DNA from: Allobosea sp.
GTDB lineage: Bacteria > Pseudomonadota > Alphaproteobacteria > Rhizobiales > Beijerinckiaceae
Direction of reading: 5' to 3'
Length of the DNA: 5,070 nucleotides
Assembly: GCA_021732895.1 (NCBI GenBank)
Contig: JAKFWE010000239.1
Location: forward strand, 1-5,070
Numbering within the stretch: position 1 is the first letter of the stretch; each line of letters opens with the position of its first letter. Shown here piece after piece: positions 1 to 5,070 of this stretch. The notes beneath the pieces were generated by a model. That model had not been told where the DNA came from and made no database searches. It saw nothing but the letters and a program-made list of their open reading frames with translations. Made by a program: the position numbers and the translations under genes.

Positions 1-482
1 GGCTGGCCGCCGATGCGGCGCAGGCCGGCATCCGCGTCGTCGCCGACGACAGCTGGTCAGACATCTACAGCCGTATCCTCTCGGAGCTAGTCGAGCCTCA
101 TCTCGGCCGGGGCGGGGCCACGAGCCTATGCGAATACCCGATCTCGGAGGCGGCTCTCGCCCGGCCAAAGCCCGGCGATCCGCGCCTCGCCGAGCGCTTC
201 GAGCTCTACGCCTGCGGCGTCGAACTCGCCAATGCCTTCGGCGAGCTGACCGATCCCGTCGAGCAGCGCCGCCGCTTCGAGACCGACATGGACGAGAAGG
301 CGCGGATTTACGGCGAGCGCTATCCGATCGACGAGGATTTCCTCGCCGCGCTGGGGAGCATGCCGCCCGCATCGGGCATCGCGCTCGGCTTCGACCGGCT
401 GGTGATGCTCTGCACGGGCGCACGCCGGATCGAGGATGTGCTCTGGACGCCGGTCGCGCAACCGGGCAGGGGAGAGGCATGA
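1..482 (+). CDS. epmA: EF-P--(R)-beta-lysine ligase EpmA (GenX/PoxA/YjeA), 3' part
   Basis: Partial gene; the first complete codon is at position 3 and the 5' end lies outside the window. EpmA is a cytoplasmic paralogue of class II lysyl-tRNA synthetase. It activates (R)-beta-lysine with ATP and attaches it to the conserved lysine of elongation factor P, which helps ribosomes through polyproline stretches. The visible 159 residues are the C-terminal catalytic part. The block RFELYACGVELANAFGELTDP (its RFEL starts near nt 198) holds the residues that in LysRS-like enzymes line the amino-acid site. The class II motif 3 is visible as GIALGFDRLVML at about nt 376-411, including its arginine. The protein ends shortly after motif 3, as EpmA does, and there is no sign of the longer LysRS. 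The stop TGA overlaps the epmB start (ATGA), so the two are probably translationally coupled. Plain lysyl-tRNA synthetase is the alternative, but the partner gene makes EpmA much more likely. Confidence 0.93.
   Translation, partial: LAADAAQAGIRVVADDSWSDIYSRILSELVEPHLGRGGATSLCEYPISEAALARPKPGDPRLAERFELYACGVELANAFGELTDPVEQRRRFETDMDEKARIYGERYPIDEDFLAALGSMPPASGIALGFDRLVMLCTGARRIEDVLWTPVAQPGRGEA
468..474 (+). promoter_or_regulatory. Shine-Dalgarno of epmB
   Basis: AGGGGAG lies 4 nt before the ATG at 479, inside the end of epmA. It is the only good ribosome binding site near the 5' end of epmB. It therefore fixes the start upstream of the inverted-repeat element rather than after it. Confidence 0.6.
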
Positions 483-1723
483 CATCCAAGTTTTTTCAGC
501 GCACGGACTTGGGTCGGGACGCCGCGCCTCTTCTCCCTCCCCCCGCTTGCGGTGGGGAGGGCCGGGGTGGGGGGGAGAGTCCACGACGCCGCTCGACGGC
601 GCTCGTCAGCGCTCATCCTGCACGCCCCCCCACCCTAGCCCTCCCCACCACCGCAAGCGGGGGGAGGGGACAGGTCGGCGCAGCTCCGCTCCGCAGCATC
701 GACGCGCTGATCGCGCAGGGCCTCGTCGCGCCCGCGCGCAGCGACGCCCTGCGGCAGGTCGCGGCGCGCTATGCGGTCTCCTTGACGCCAGCCATGGCGG
801 CGCTGATCGATCCCGCCGATCCGGCCGACCCCATCGCCCGCCAGTTCGTCCCCGACGCCGCCGAACTGGCGACGTTGCCGCAGGAACTGGCCGATCCGAT
901 CGGCGACGCGGCGCATTCTCCCGTCGAGGGCGTGGTCCATCGCTACCCTGACCGTGCGCTGCTCAAGCTTGTCCATGCCTGCCCGGTCTATTGCCGCTTC
1001 TGCTTTCGCCGCGAGATGGTCGGCCCCGGCGGCGATGCGCTGACCGGCGAGAAGTTCGATGCGGCGCTGGCCTATCTCGCCGCCCATCCCGCGATCTGGG
1101 AGGTCATCATGACCGGCGGCGACCCGCTGATCCTGTCGGGGCGCCGCATCCGCGAGGTGGCGCGAAGGCTCGCCGCGATCCCGCACATCAAGGTCGCGCG
1201 CTGGCATACGCGCGTGCCGATGGTGCAGCCCGAGCGCGTCACGGCCGACTACGCCCGCGCGCTCCGCGCGCCCGGCAAGGCGAGCTATGTCGCGATCCAT
1301 GCCAACCACCCCCGCGAGTTCACGGCGCAAGCCTGCGCCGCGTTGGCCCGCCTTGCCGACGCCGGCCATGTCCTGATCAGCCAGAGCGTGCTCTTGAGGG
1401 GCGTCAATGCCGATGTCGCGACGCTCGCCGCGCTGATGCGCGCCTTCGTCGAGAACCGGGTCAAGCCCTACTACCTGCATCATCCGGACCTCGCGCCCGG
1501 CACCGGCCATTTCCGGCTCTCGCTGGAGGAGGGGCAGGCCCTCGTCAAACGCCTGCGAGGCCATCTTTCGGGCCTTTGCCAGCCGACCTATATCCTAGAC
1601 ATACCAGGCGGGGCCGGGAAGGCGCCCGTCGGCCCCGCATTCCTCTCGGGCTGCGAAAATCCCGGCGCCGGGGCGATGGTCGAGGACCGTTTCGGCGTCG
1701 GCCACGCCTATCCGCCAGCCTGA
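479..1723 (+). CDS. epmB: EF-P beta-lysylation protein EpmB (lysine 2,3-aminomutase family, radical SAM)
   Basis: EpmB isomerises L-lysine to (R)-beta-lysine, the substrate of EpmA, in the cytoplasm. It uses a [4Fe-4S] cluster, S-adenosylmethionine and pyridoxal phosphate. The product is 414 aa. The radical SAM cysteines are visible as CPVYCRFC (C168, C172, C175). The SAM-binding GGDP is at residues 213-216, and PGGAGKAP near the C-terminus carries K381, the expected PLP Schiff-base lysine (KamA family PGGxGK). The start at 479 overlaps the epmA stop (ATGA) and has a strong Shine-Dalgarno. Residues from about L71 onward look like a normal family protein. Residues about 18-64 are glycine-, proline- and arginine-rich and are encoded by an inverted-repeat element that has no counterpart in the family. 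EpmB proteins are usually about 340-370 aa, so the excess matches this insert. The first in-frame ATG after the insert (794, M106) and a TTG (782) already lie within conserved sequence, so reading through the insert seems necessary. Whether the enzyme tolerates the extension is unknown. Confidence 0.92.
   Translation: MTSKFFQRTDLGRDAAPLLPPPACGGEGRGGGESPRRRSTALVSAHPARPPTLALPTTASGGRGQVGAAPLRSIDALIAQGLVAPARSDALRQVAARYAVSLTPAMAALIDPADPADPIARQFVPDAAELATLPQELADPIGDAAHSPVEGVVHRYPDRALLKLVHACPVYCRFCFRREMVGPGGDALTGEKFDAALAYLAAHPAIWEVIMTGGDPLILSGRRIREVARRLAAIPHIKVARWHTRVPMVQPERVTADYARALRAPGKASYVAIHANHPREFTAQACAALARLADAGHVLISQSVLLRGVNADVATLAALMRAFVENRVKPYYLHHPDLAPGTGHFRLSLEEGQALVKRLRGHLSGLCQPTYILDIPGGAGKAPVGPAFLSGCENPGAGAMVEDRFGVGHAYPPA
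535..575 (+). repeat. Left arm of the epmB inverted repeat
   Basis: The core hairpin is at 535-561: CCCTCCCC (535-542) pairs with GGGGAGGG (554-561), and CCGC (543-546) pairs with GCGG (549-552). The loop is TT and T553 is a single-base bulge. A G-rich tail with a run of seven G (569-575) follows. The tail pairs with the C run of the right arm. Confidence 0.85.
590..619 (+). repeat. Three degenerate 10-bp units in the spacer of the inverted repeat
   Basis: CGCTCGACGG, CGCTCGTCAG and CGCTCATCCT follow one another directly. The first five bases are identical in all three and the rest vary. The match is short and could be chance in GC-rich DNA. Confidence 0.3.
625..668 (-). repeat. Right arm of the epmB inverted repeat
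   Basis: It begins with seven C (625-631). The core hairpin is at 639-668: CCCTCCCC (639-646) pairs with GGGGAGGG (661-668), and CCGC (651-654) pairs with GCGG (657-660), around loop AA. Relative to the left arm it carries three extra bases near 647-649 and two adjacent mismatches at 636-637. The indel is a multiple of three, so the epmB frame is kept. Confidence 0.85.
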
Positions 1724-1752
1724 GGCCGCCGTCGCCCCAAAGGAGCGCGATC

Positions 1753-2409
1753 ATGCAAGACAAACTCCCCATCGCGATCGTCTCCGACATCGTCTGCCCG
1801 TGGTGTTTCATCGGCAAGGCGCGTCTGGAGGCGGCCCTGGCGCAGCATGACCTGACCGATCGCGTCGCGATCACCTGGCTGCCCTATGAACTGAACCCCG
1901 ACATGCCGCCCGAGGGCATGGATCGCACGGAATATCTCGATCGCAAGTTCGGGCCGGGCAAGCGCCGCGAGATCGAACTCAGGCTCTCGGAGGCCGGCCT
2001 CGAAAGCGGCGTCACCTTCAACTGGGGCAAGGTGACGAAGAGCGTCAACACGCGCATGGCGCACATGCTGGTCGCCGCAGCCTCCACGGTGCAGCGCGGC
2101 GGGGAGATGAAGGCCGCCCTGTTCAAGGCGTATTTCCAGGACGGCCGCGACATCGGCGATATCGAGACGCTGGTCGCGATCGCGGCCGAGCAGGGCTTCG
2201 AGGAGACTGCCGCGCGGGACGAACTCGCGAATGGCGAATTGCGCGAGACCGTGATCGGGCTGGAGGAACACGCCCGCAAGGTCGGCGTCACCGGCGTGCC
2301 CTTCTTCATCATCGACGGCAAGCTCGCGGTCTCGGGCGCGCAGACGGGCGAGGTCTGGGCGCAGGTGTTCGCGCAGGTCATGCAGGACGCGGAAGTGGCG
2401 GGTCAATAA
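1753..2409 (+). CDS. DsbA family oxidoreductase, FrnE-like
   Basis: A 218-aa thioredoxin-fold protein of the DsbA/FrnE group, which catalyses thiol-disulfide exchange. The substrate is not predictable. The redox motif CPWC (C15-C18) lies just after the first beta strand, in SDIVCPWCFIGK. The cis-proline loop is GVTGVPFF (P183), followed by the typical FIIDGK and a SGAQ motif near the end. C15 and C18 are the only cysteines, so the extra C-terminal cysteine pair described for Deinococcus FrnE is absent. No signal peptide or membrane segment is visible, which suggests a cytoplasmic protein. The inserted helical domain between the two halves is present and the length is normal for the group. The ATG is preceded by AAAGGAG (1739-1745) at a 7-nt spacing. 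It lies 29 bp after epmB and is probably cotranscribed with it. A 2-hydroxychromene-2-carboxylate isomerase is a less likely alternative, because the CxxC is intact. Confidence 0.9.
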   Translation: MQDKLPIAIVSDIVCPWCFIGKARLEAALAQHDLTDRVAITWLPYELNPDMPPEGMDRTEYLDRKFGPGKRREIELRLSEAGLESGVTFNWGKVTKSVNTRMAHMLVAAASTVQRGGEMKAALFKAYFQDGRDIGDIETLVAIAAEQGFEETAARDELANGELRETVIGLEEHARKVGVTGVPFFIIDGKLAVSGAQTGEVWAQVFAQVMQDAEVAGQ

Positions 2410-2413
2410 TGTT

Positions 2414-2806
2414 CTAGGGTATGTTGGAATTCCTGAAATACTCGGCCGTTACAGTTGCGGCAAATAGACTAATATTCTCGGTTTGTTCTGAATGAGAAGT
2501 GTAGACGATGGCTGATATGGAGGCAGATTCAAGAGTATAAGTCAGGAAAAGAATCTTTTTAGGACCATAGAACTCGATCGTGATCAGTTCGAACGTCGTG
2601 CCTTGGGCCAAATGCCCGTTTAATGCAGGGCTGATGGCGTCAGATTTCCTGATGATATCGACGTCCTGGTTCCGGCTCAGGCGACCGATGCGCGGCCCTG
2701 AGGCGTAACCACTGCCGGCCATTACGGGCGCTCTAAAGCCAAACGTCGCCGCTTGGGCCACCGCAGTCTTCCCGATCGGACTCCCAAATTTAATCAGGAT
2801 CGTCAT
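2414..2806 (-). CDS. Hcp-like protein (type VI secretion tube protein family), orphan
   Basis: About 130 aa if started at the ATG at 2806; a GTG at 2833 with a GAGAAG-like site upstream would add nine residues. The opening MTILIKFG resembles the first strand of Hcp proteins. The second half follows the family pattern: VDIIRKSDAISPAL (Hcp: charged strand, then D.aSP.L), ITIEFYG, FLTYTLESASIS and the late TENISLFAATVTAEY, resembling the family's TEsvsLnf.kie..y. Hcp forms hexameric rings that stack into the tube of the type VI secretion system, and related proteins are secreted. The protein is shorter than the usual 150-170 aa, mainly between the first strand and residue 50. No other secretion gene is in view. 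The downstream half is AT-rich (2461-2580 about 38% GC by hand count) and uses codons such as ATA and CTA that are rare in the neighbours, which suggests horizontal acquisition. The reading frame is intact. The assignment rests on pattern memory, so a distant or decayed Hcp homologue is the cautious reading. Confidence 0.68.
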   Translation of the reverse strand: MTILIKFGSPIGKTAVAQAATFGFRAPVMAGSGYASGPRIGRLSRNQDVDIIRKSDAISPALNGHLAQGTTFELITIEFYGPKKILFLTYTLESASISAIVYTSHSEQTENISLFAATVTAEYFRNSNIP

Positions 2807-2833
2807 CGCGGCGCTCGCTCTTGGCCTCTCCAC

Positions 2834-2972
2834 GATCTTCTCGTCAAATCAGCGTCTTGGCAAGTCTGTCGGGGAAAGGGCAATCAAACGTGCGGGCCGG
2901 TTCCGCCGGAATCGTGCGTGCTTGCGTCCCGCGTCGAATCATGGCCCATCGCCGGCAACGGCGGAGGGCGAG
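2834..2972. promoter_or_regulatory. Divergent intergenic region between hcp-like gene and pyrF
   Basis: This stretch must hold the promoter of the pyrF operon, and probably that of the minus-strand gene, since the two genes diverge here. No convincing -35/-10 pair stands out. CTTGGC at 2856-2861 resembles an alphaproteobacterial -35, but the sequence 17 bp later (GGCAAT) is a poor -10. No operator palindrome or riboswitch was recognised. Confidence 0.3.
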
Positions 2973-3680
2973 ATGACGCTACCCACGAACGACATCCGTG
3001 ACCGGCTGATCGTCGCGCTCGACGTGCCGACGATCTGGGACGCCTACCGCGTCGTCGGTGCGCTCGGCGACGAGGCGAGCTTCTACAAGATCGGCTATCG
3101 CCTCGCCTTCGCCGGCGGGCTCGACCTCGCCCGCCAGCTCGTCGCCGAGGGCAAGAAGGTCTTCCTCGACCTGAAGCTGCACGACATCGGCAATACCGTG
3201 ACGGACGGCGTCGATTCGCTGAGCCGGCTCGGCGTCGATCTCCTCACAGTCCACGCCTACCCGCAGACCATGCGCGGCGCGGTCGAGGGTCGGGGCGACA
3301 GCCCCCTCAGGCTTCTCGCGGTCACCGCGCTGACCTCTTATGACGACGGCGATCTGCGCGACGCCGGCTTCGGCCTCGGGGTGCGCGATCTCGTGCGCCT
3401 GCGCGCCGAGCAGGCCCGCAACACCGGCATCGACGGCATCGTCTGCTCGGCCGCCGAGACCGGGATCGTGCGCGACGTCGTCGGCTGCGACATGCTGATC
3501 GTGACGCCCGGCATCAGGCCCGCCGGCGCCGCCAGCGGCGACCAGAAGCGCACGCTGACGCCGGGCGAGGCCATCCGCGCCGGCGTTGACCATCTCGTGA
3601 TCGGACGTCCCATCATTCGCGCAGCAGACCCGCGCGCGGCGGCGGCCGCGATCATGGACGAGATCGCCGCGGCTGCCTAA
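2973..3680 (+). CDS. pyrF: Orotidine 5'-phosphate decarboxylase
   Basis: PyrF catalyses the last step of de novo UMP synthesis, decarboxylation of orotidine 5'-phosphate to UMP, as a cytoplasmic (beta/alpha)8-barrel dimer. The protein is 235 aa, normal for the bacterial family. The catalytic set is visible: D17 in LIVALDVP, K39 in FYKIGYRL, and the DxKxxD signature D66-L-K68-L-H-D71 in FLDLKLHDIGNTV. Phosphate-binding segments appear as TPGIRP (R182) and VIGRPI (R212). The ATG at 2973 is chosen because it has GGAGGG (2963-2968) four bases upstream and gives the usual N-terminus. An in-frame TTG at 2922 would only add unconserved residues. It is the first of four genes on this strand and is followed after 43 bp by two DUF1330 genes and anmK. 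Nothing in the protein looks unusual. Confidence 0.97.
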   Translation: MTLPTNDIRDRLIVALDVPTIWDAYRVVGALGDEASFYKIGYRLAFAGGLDLARQLVAEGKKVFLDLKLHDIGNTVTDGVDSLSRLGVDLLTVHAYPQTMRGAVEGRGDSPLRLLAVTALTSYDDGDLRDAGFGLGVRDLVRLRAEQARNTGIDGIVCSAAETGIVRDVVGCDMLIVTPGIRPAGAASGDQKRTLTPGEAIRAGVDHLVIGRPIIRAADPRAAAAAIMDEIAAAA

Positions 3681-3723
3681 GCTCGCGGCCGCCGCAGCCA
3701 TCCTCCAGAGACGGACAAGAACG

Positions 3724-4011
3724 ATGCCCAAGGGATATGTGATCGCCCGCGCCAAGGTGACCAACGCGACGCAATGGGCGGCCTACGCCGCGAAAGCGGG
3801 AGAGGCGATGAAGATCTATGGCGGCACGCCGATCGTGCGCGGCGGCCAGATGACGATCGCCGAAGGCGAGGGCCGCGCCCGCAACGTCGTCATCGAGTTC
3901 GCCGATTTCGCCGCGGCCAAAGCCTATGCCGGCTCGCCCGAATACGCCGAGGCGCGCAAGCTGCGCGAAGGCGCCGGCGAGATCGACATCGTCGTCGTCG
4001 AGGGGGCCTGA
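3724..4011 (+). CDS. DUF1330 domain protein (first of a tandem pair)
   Basis: A 95-aa protein consisting of a single DUF1330 domain, a small ferredoxin-like alpha/beta fold of the dimeric alpha-beta barrel type. Its biochemical role is unknown. Family landmarks are KGYVIARAKV at the start, IVRGG near residue 40, the central EGEGRARNVVIEF and the SPEYAEARKLR helix. A hand alignment without gaps gives about 44 identical residues of 95 with the gene just downstream, so the two are old tandem duplicates. This copy lacks the downstream copy's YDGPQPGQ tail and ends at VVVEGA. There is no signal peptide and no cysteine. The Shine-Dalgarno is weak (GGACAAG before the ATG). The position between pyrF and anmK suggests cotranscription but does not reveal a function. 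Confidence 0.88.
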   Translation: MPKGYVIARAKVTNATQWAAYAAKAGEAMKIYGGTPIVRGGQMTIAEGEGRARNVVIEFADFAAAKAYAGSPEYAEARKLREGAGEIDIVVVEGA

Positions 4012-4014
4012 ACC

Positions 4015-4323
4015 ATGGCGAAAGGCTACTGGATCGCCCGCGTCGATGTCGAGAACCAGAGCGCCTACGAATCCTATCGCTCGCTGAACGCCGTGGCTTT
4101 CGCGAAATACGGCGCCGTCTTCCTGGTGCGCGGCGGCGACTACAAGCTGGCGCGCGGCGAGGGCCGCAAGCACAACGTCGTCATCGAGTTCAAGGACGAG
4201 GCGACGGCGCGCGCCTGCTACGCCTCTCCCGAATACCAGGAGGCGATCAAGCATCTGGCGCAGGCCGGTCCGTCCGATCTCGTCATCATCGGCGGCTATG
4301 ACGGCCCGCAGCCGGGCCAGTAG
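4015..4323 (+). CDS. DUF1330 domain protein (second of a tandem pair)
   Basis: A 102-aa single-domain DUF1330 protein. The domain landmarks are KGYWIARVDV, FLVRGGDYKL, GEGRKHNVVIEF and SPEYQEAIKH, followed by the tail GGYDGPQPGQ that is common in this family. From memory, this copy is closer to the family's usual sequence than its upstream neighbour: it keeps the YWIARVDV start, the AFAKYGA segment and the GYDGPQP tail. It begins 3 bp after the upstream stop, with GAGGGGG (4000-4006) as a Shine-Dalgarno inside the preceding gene, so translation of the two is probably linked. The function is unknown. Being of the dimeric barrel type, the two products could form a heterodimer; this is inference only. 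Confidence 0.9.
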   Translation: MAKGYWIARVDVENQSAYESYRSLNAVAFAKYGAVFLVRGGDYKLARGEGRKHNVVIEFKDEATARACYASPEYQEAIKHLAQAGPSDLVIIGGYDGPQPGQ

Positions 4324-4342
4324 CGCCGGGCGCGGATCGGCC

Positions 4343-5070
4343 ATGAGCATCGATGCGGCCGAGCCGTCGTTGACCGCGATCGGCGTCATCAGCGGCACCT
4401 CCATGGACGGGATCGACGTCTCGATCGTCACCAGCGACGGCCGAGACGCCGTGAGCTTCGGTCCCGGCGCGTCCTATCCATATCGCGAGGCGACGCGGCG
4501 CGACCTGCAGGCGCTGGTCGCCGATGCCGAGCGCGCCCTGCACGAGCCGCTGGCCGAGATCGAGGCGGCGGTGACGCAGGATCATCTTCGCGCCATCGCC
4601 CGCTTCATGGCCGACCACGGAATCGACGCGGCGGGCGTCGATCTCGTCGGGCTGCATGGCCAGACCGTCTATCACCGGCCCGAGCTGCGCTTCACCCGCC
4701 AGCTCATCGACGGTCAGGCGGTGGCGGATGCTCTGGCGATCCCCACGATCGACCGCTTCCGCCATGCGGATGTCGCCGCCGGCGGCGAGGGCGCGCCCTT
4801 CGCGCCGCTCTATCACCGCGCGCTGGCGCAGGCGCTGCCGCAGCCGGTGATGGTGCTGAACCTCGGCGGCGTCGGCAACGTCACCTGGATCGACGGCGAG
4901 ACCGTGATCGCCTTCGACACCGGCCCCGCCAGCGCGATCCTCGTCGACTTCGTGTTGCGCCGACGCGGCCTCGCCTACGATGCGGATGGGGCGCTCGCCG
5001 CCAGCGGTCGCGTCCATGGCGACCTCGTCGCCGGTTTCATGGAGAATCCGTATTTCGACCGCCCAGCCCC
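4343..5070 (+). CDS. anmK: Anhydro-N-acetylmuramic acid kinase, 5' part
   Basis: AnmK hydrolyses the 1,6-anhydro ring and phosphorylates anhydro-N-acetylmuramic acid with ATP, giving MurNAc-6-phosphate. This is a step in cytoplasmic recycling of peptidoglycan fragments. The frame is open to the window edge and gives the first 242 residues of a protein usually near 370. Landmarks are the nucleotide-binding start GVISGTSMDGID (residues 14-25), GLHGQTVYH, the segment TIDRFRHADVAAGGEGAPFAPLYH, LNLGGVGNVTWI and AFDTGP. D192 in FDTGP corresponds to the aspartate thought to act as catalytic base in studied AnmK enzymes. After it the common GPGNA reads GPASA, a variation that may be lineage-typical. 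The ATG at 4343 lies 19 bp after the second DUF1330 gene and has no clear Shine-Dalgarno, so it probably depends on upstream translation. Confidence 0.95.
   Translation, partial: MSIDAAEPSLTAIGVISGTSMDGIDVSIVTSDGRDAVSFGPGASYPYREATRRDLQALVADAERALHEPLAEIEAAVTQDHLRAIARFMADHGIDAAGVDLVGLHGQTVYHRPELRFTRQLIDGQAVADALAIPTIDRFRHADVAAGGEGAPFAPLYHRALAQALPQPVMVLNLGGVGNVTWIDGETVIAFDTGPASAILVDFVLRRRGLAYDADGALAASGRVHGDLVAGFMENPYFDRPA

Larger units (their letters stand above)
535..668. repeat. GC-rich inverted-repeat element inserted in frame in epmB
   Basis: Two arms of about 41 and 44 bp (535-575 and 625-668) are reverse complements of each other, apart from a 3-nt indel and a pair of adjacent mismatches. 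They flank a spacer of about 49 bp. Each arm can also fold alone: CCCTCCCC-CCGC / GCGG-GGGGAGGG around a two-base loop. The element contains no stop codon in the epmB frame and codes for residues about 18-64. From memory, GC-rich repeats of this look recur between genes in many Hyphomicrobiales genomes; that family assignment was not searched. No clear target-site duplication could be seen at its ends, so the exact borders are uncertain. Confidence 0.85.

Noticed and set aside
535..668. Inverted repeat as a transcription terminator or CRISPR-like repeat
   Set aside because: No T tract follows, it lies inside a gene whose conserved part continues downstream, and there are only two arms in opposite orientation.
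635..1564. Long minus-strand open frame (309 codons) opposite epmB
   Set aside because: It mirrors the codon periodicity of a GC-rich gene, its product matches no family I know, and the + strand frame has full radical SAM motifs.
991..1752. Upstream in-frame extension of the dsbA-like gene into epmB
   Set aside because: The extension is an Arg/Pro-rich alternate-frame reading of epmB. The ATG at 1753 has a good Shine-Dalgarno and gives a standard FrnE N-terminus.
3671..3697. GGCTGC...GCAGCC with an inner GCGGCCGC palindrome after pyrF, as a terminator
   Set aside because: The outer stem is only 6 bp with a 15-nt interior, no T run follows, and the next gene of the likely operon starts 27 bp later.
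2979..3764. Minus-strand open frame opposite pyrF
   Set aside because: Shadow of pyrF; the product is low-complexity with no recognisable motif.
3652..5017. Two minus-strand open frames opposite the DUF1330 genes and anmK
   Set aside because: Asp/Arg/Ala-rich shadow translations; the + strand genes here are convincingly identified.

Overview
The window is GC-rich (about 67% in a hand-counted stretch of pyrF). Codon use and protein sequences point to an alphaproteobacterium, most likely of the order Hyphomicrobiales (Rhizobiales); a Bosea- or Methylobacterium-like genome would fit. That placement is inference from remembered family sequences, not a search.

Left part (1-2409, + strand). The 3' end of epmA overlaps epmB by the ATGA at 479-482. 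These are the two enzymes that make and attach (R)-beta-lysine to elongation factor P. A DsbA/FrnE-type thioredoxin-fold oxidoreductase follows 29 bp later with a good Shine-Dalgarno, so the three genes probably form one transcription unit. The efp gene is not in the window.

The most striking feature lies inside epmB. A GC-rich inverted-repeat element of about 135 bp (535-668) sits directly after the start region. Its two arms are each hairpin-forming and nearly exact reverse complements of each other. It is read through in frame and adds roughly 47 low-complexity residues ahead of the conserved protein.

Middle (2410-2972). A small minus-strand gene encodes an Hcp-like protein (type VI secretion tube family). 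Its downstream half is AT-rich (about 38% GC) and it has no secretion-system neighbours here. It converges on the oxidoreductase gene with a 4 bp gap. A 139-166 bp intergenic stretch, depending on the hcp start chosen, separates it from pyrF on the other strand.

Right part (2973-5070, + strand). pyrF (orotidine 5'-phosphate decarboxylase) is followed by two tandem DUF1330 genes 3 bp apart and by the 5' part of anmK (anhydro-N-acetylmuramate kinase), which runs off the window. All four genes face the same way with gaps of 43, 3 and 19 bp, which looks like an operon. No RNA genes, CRISPR arrays, transposases or phage genes were seen.
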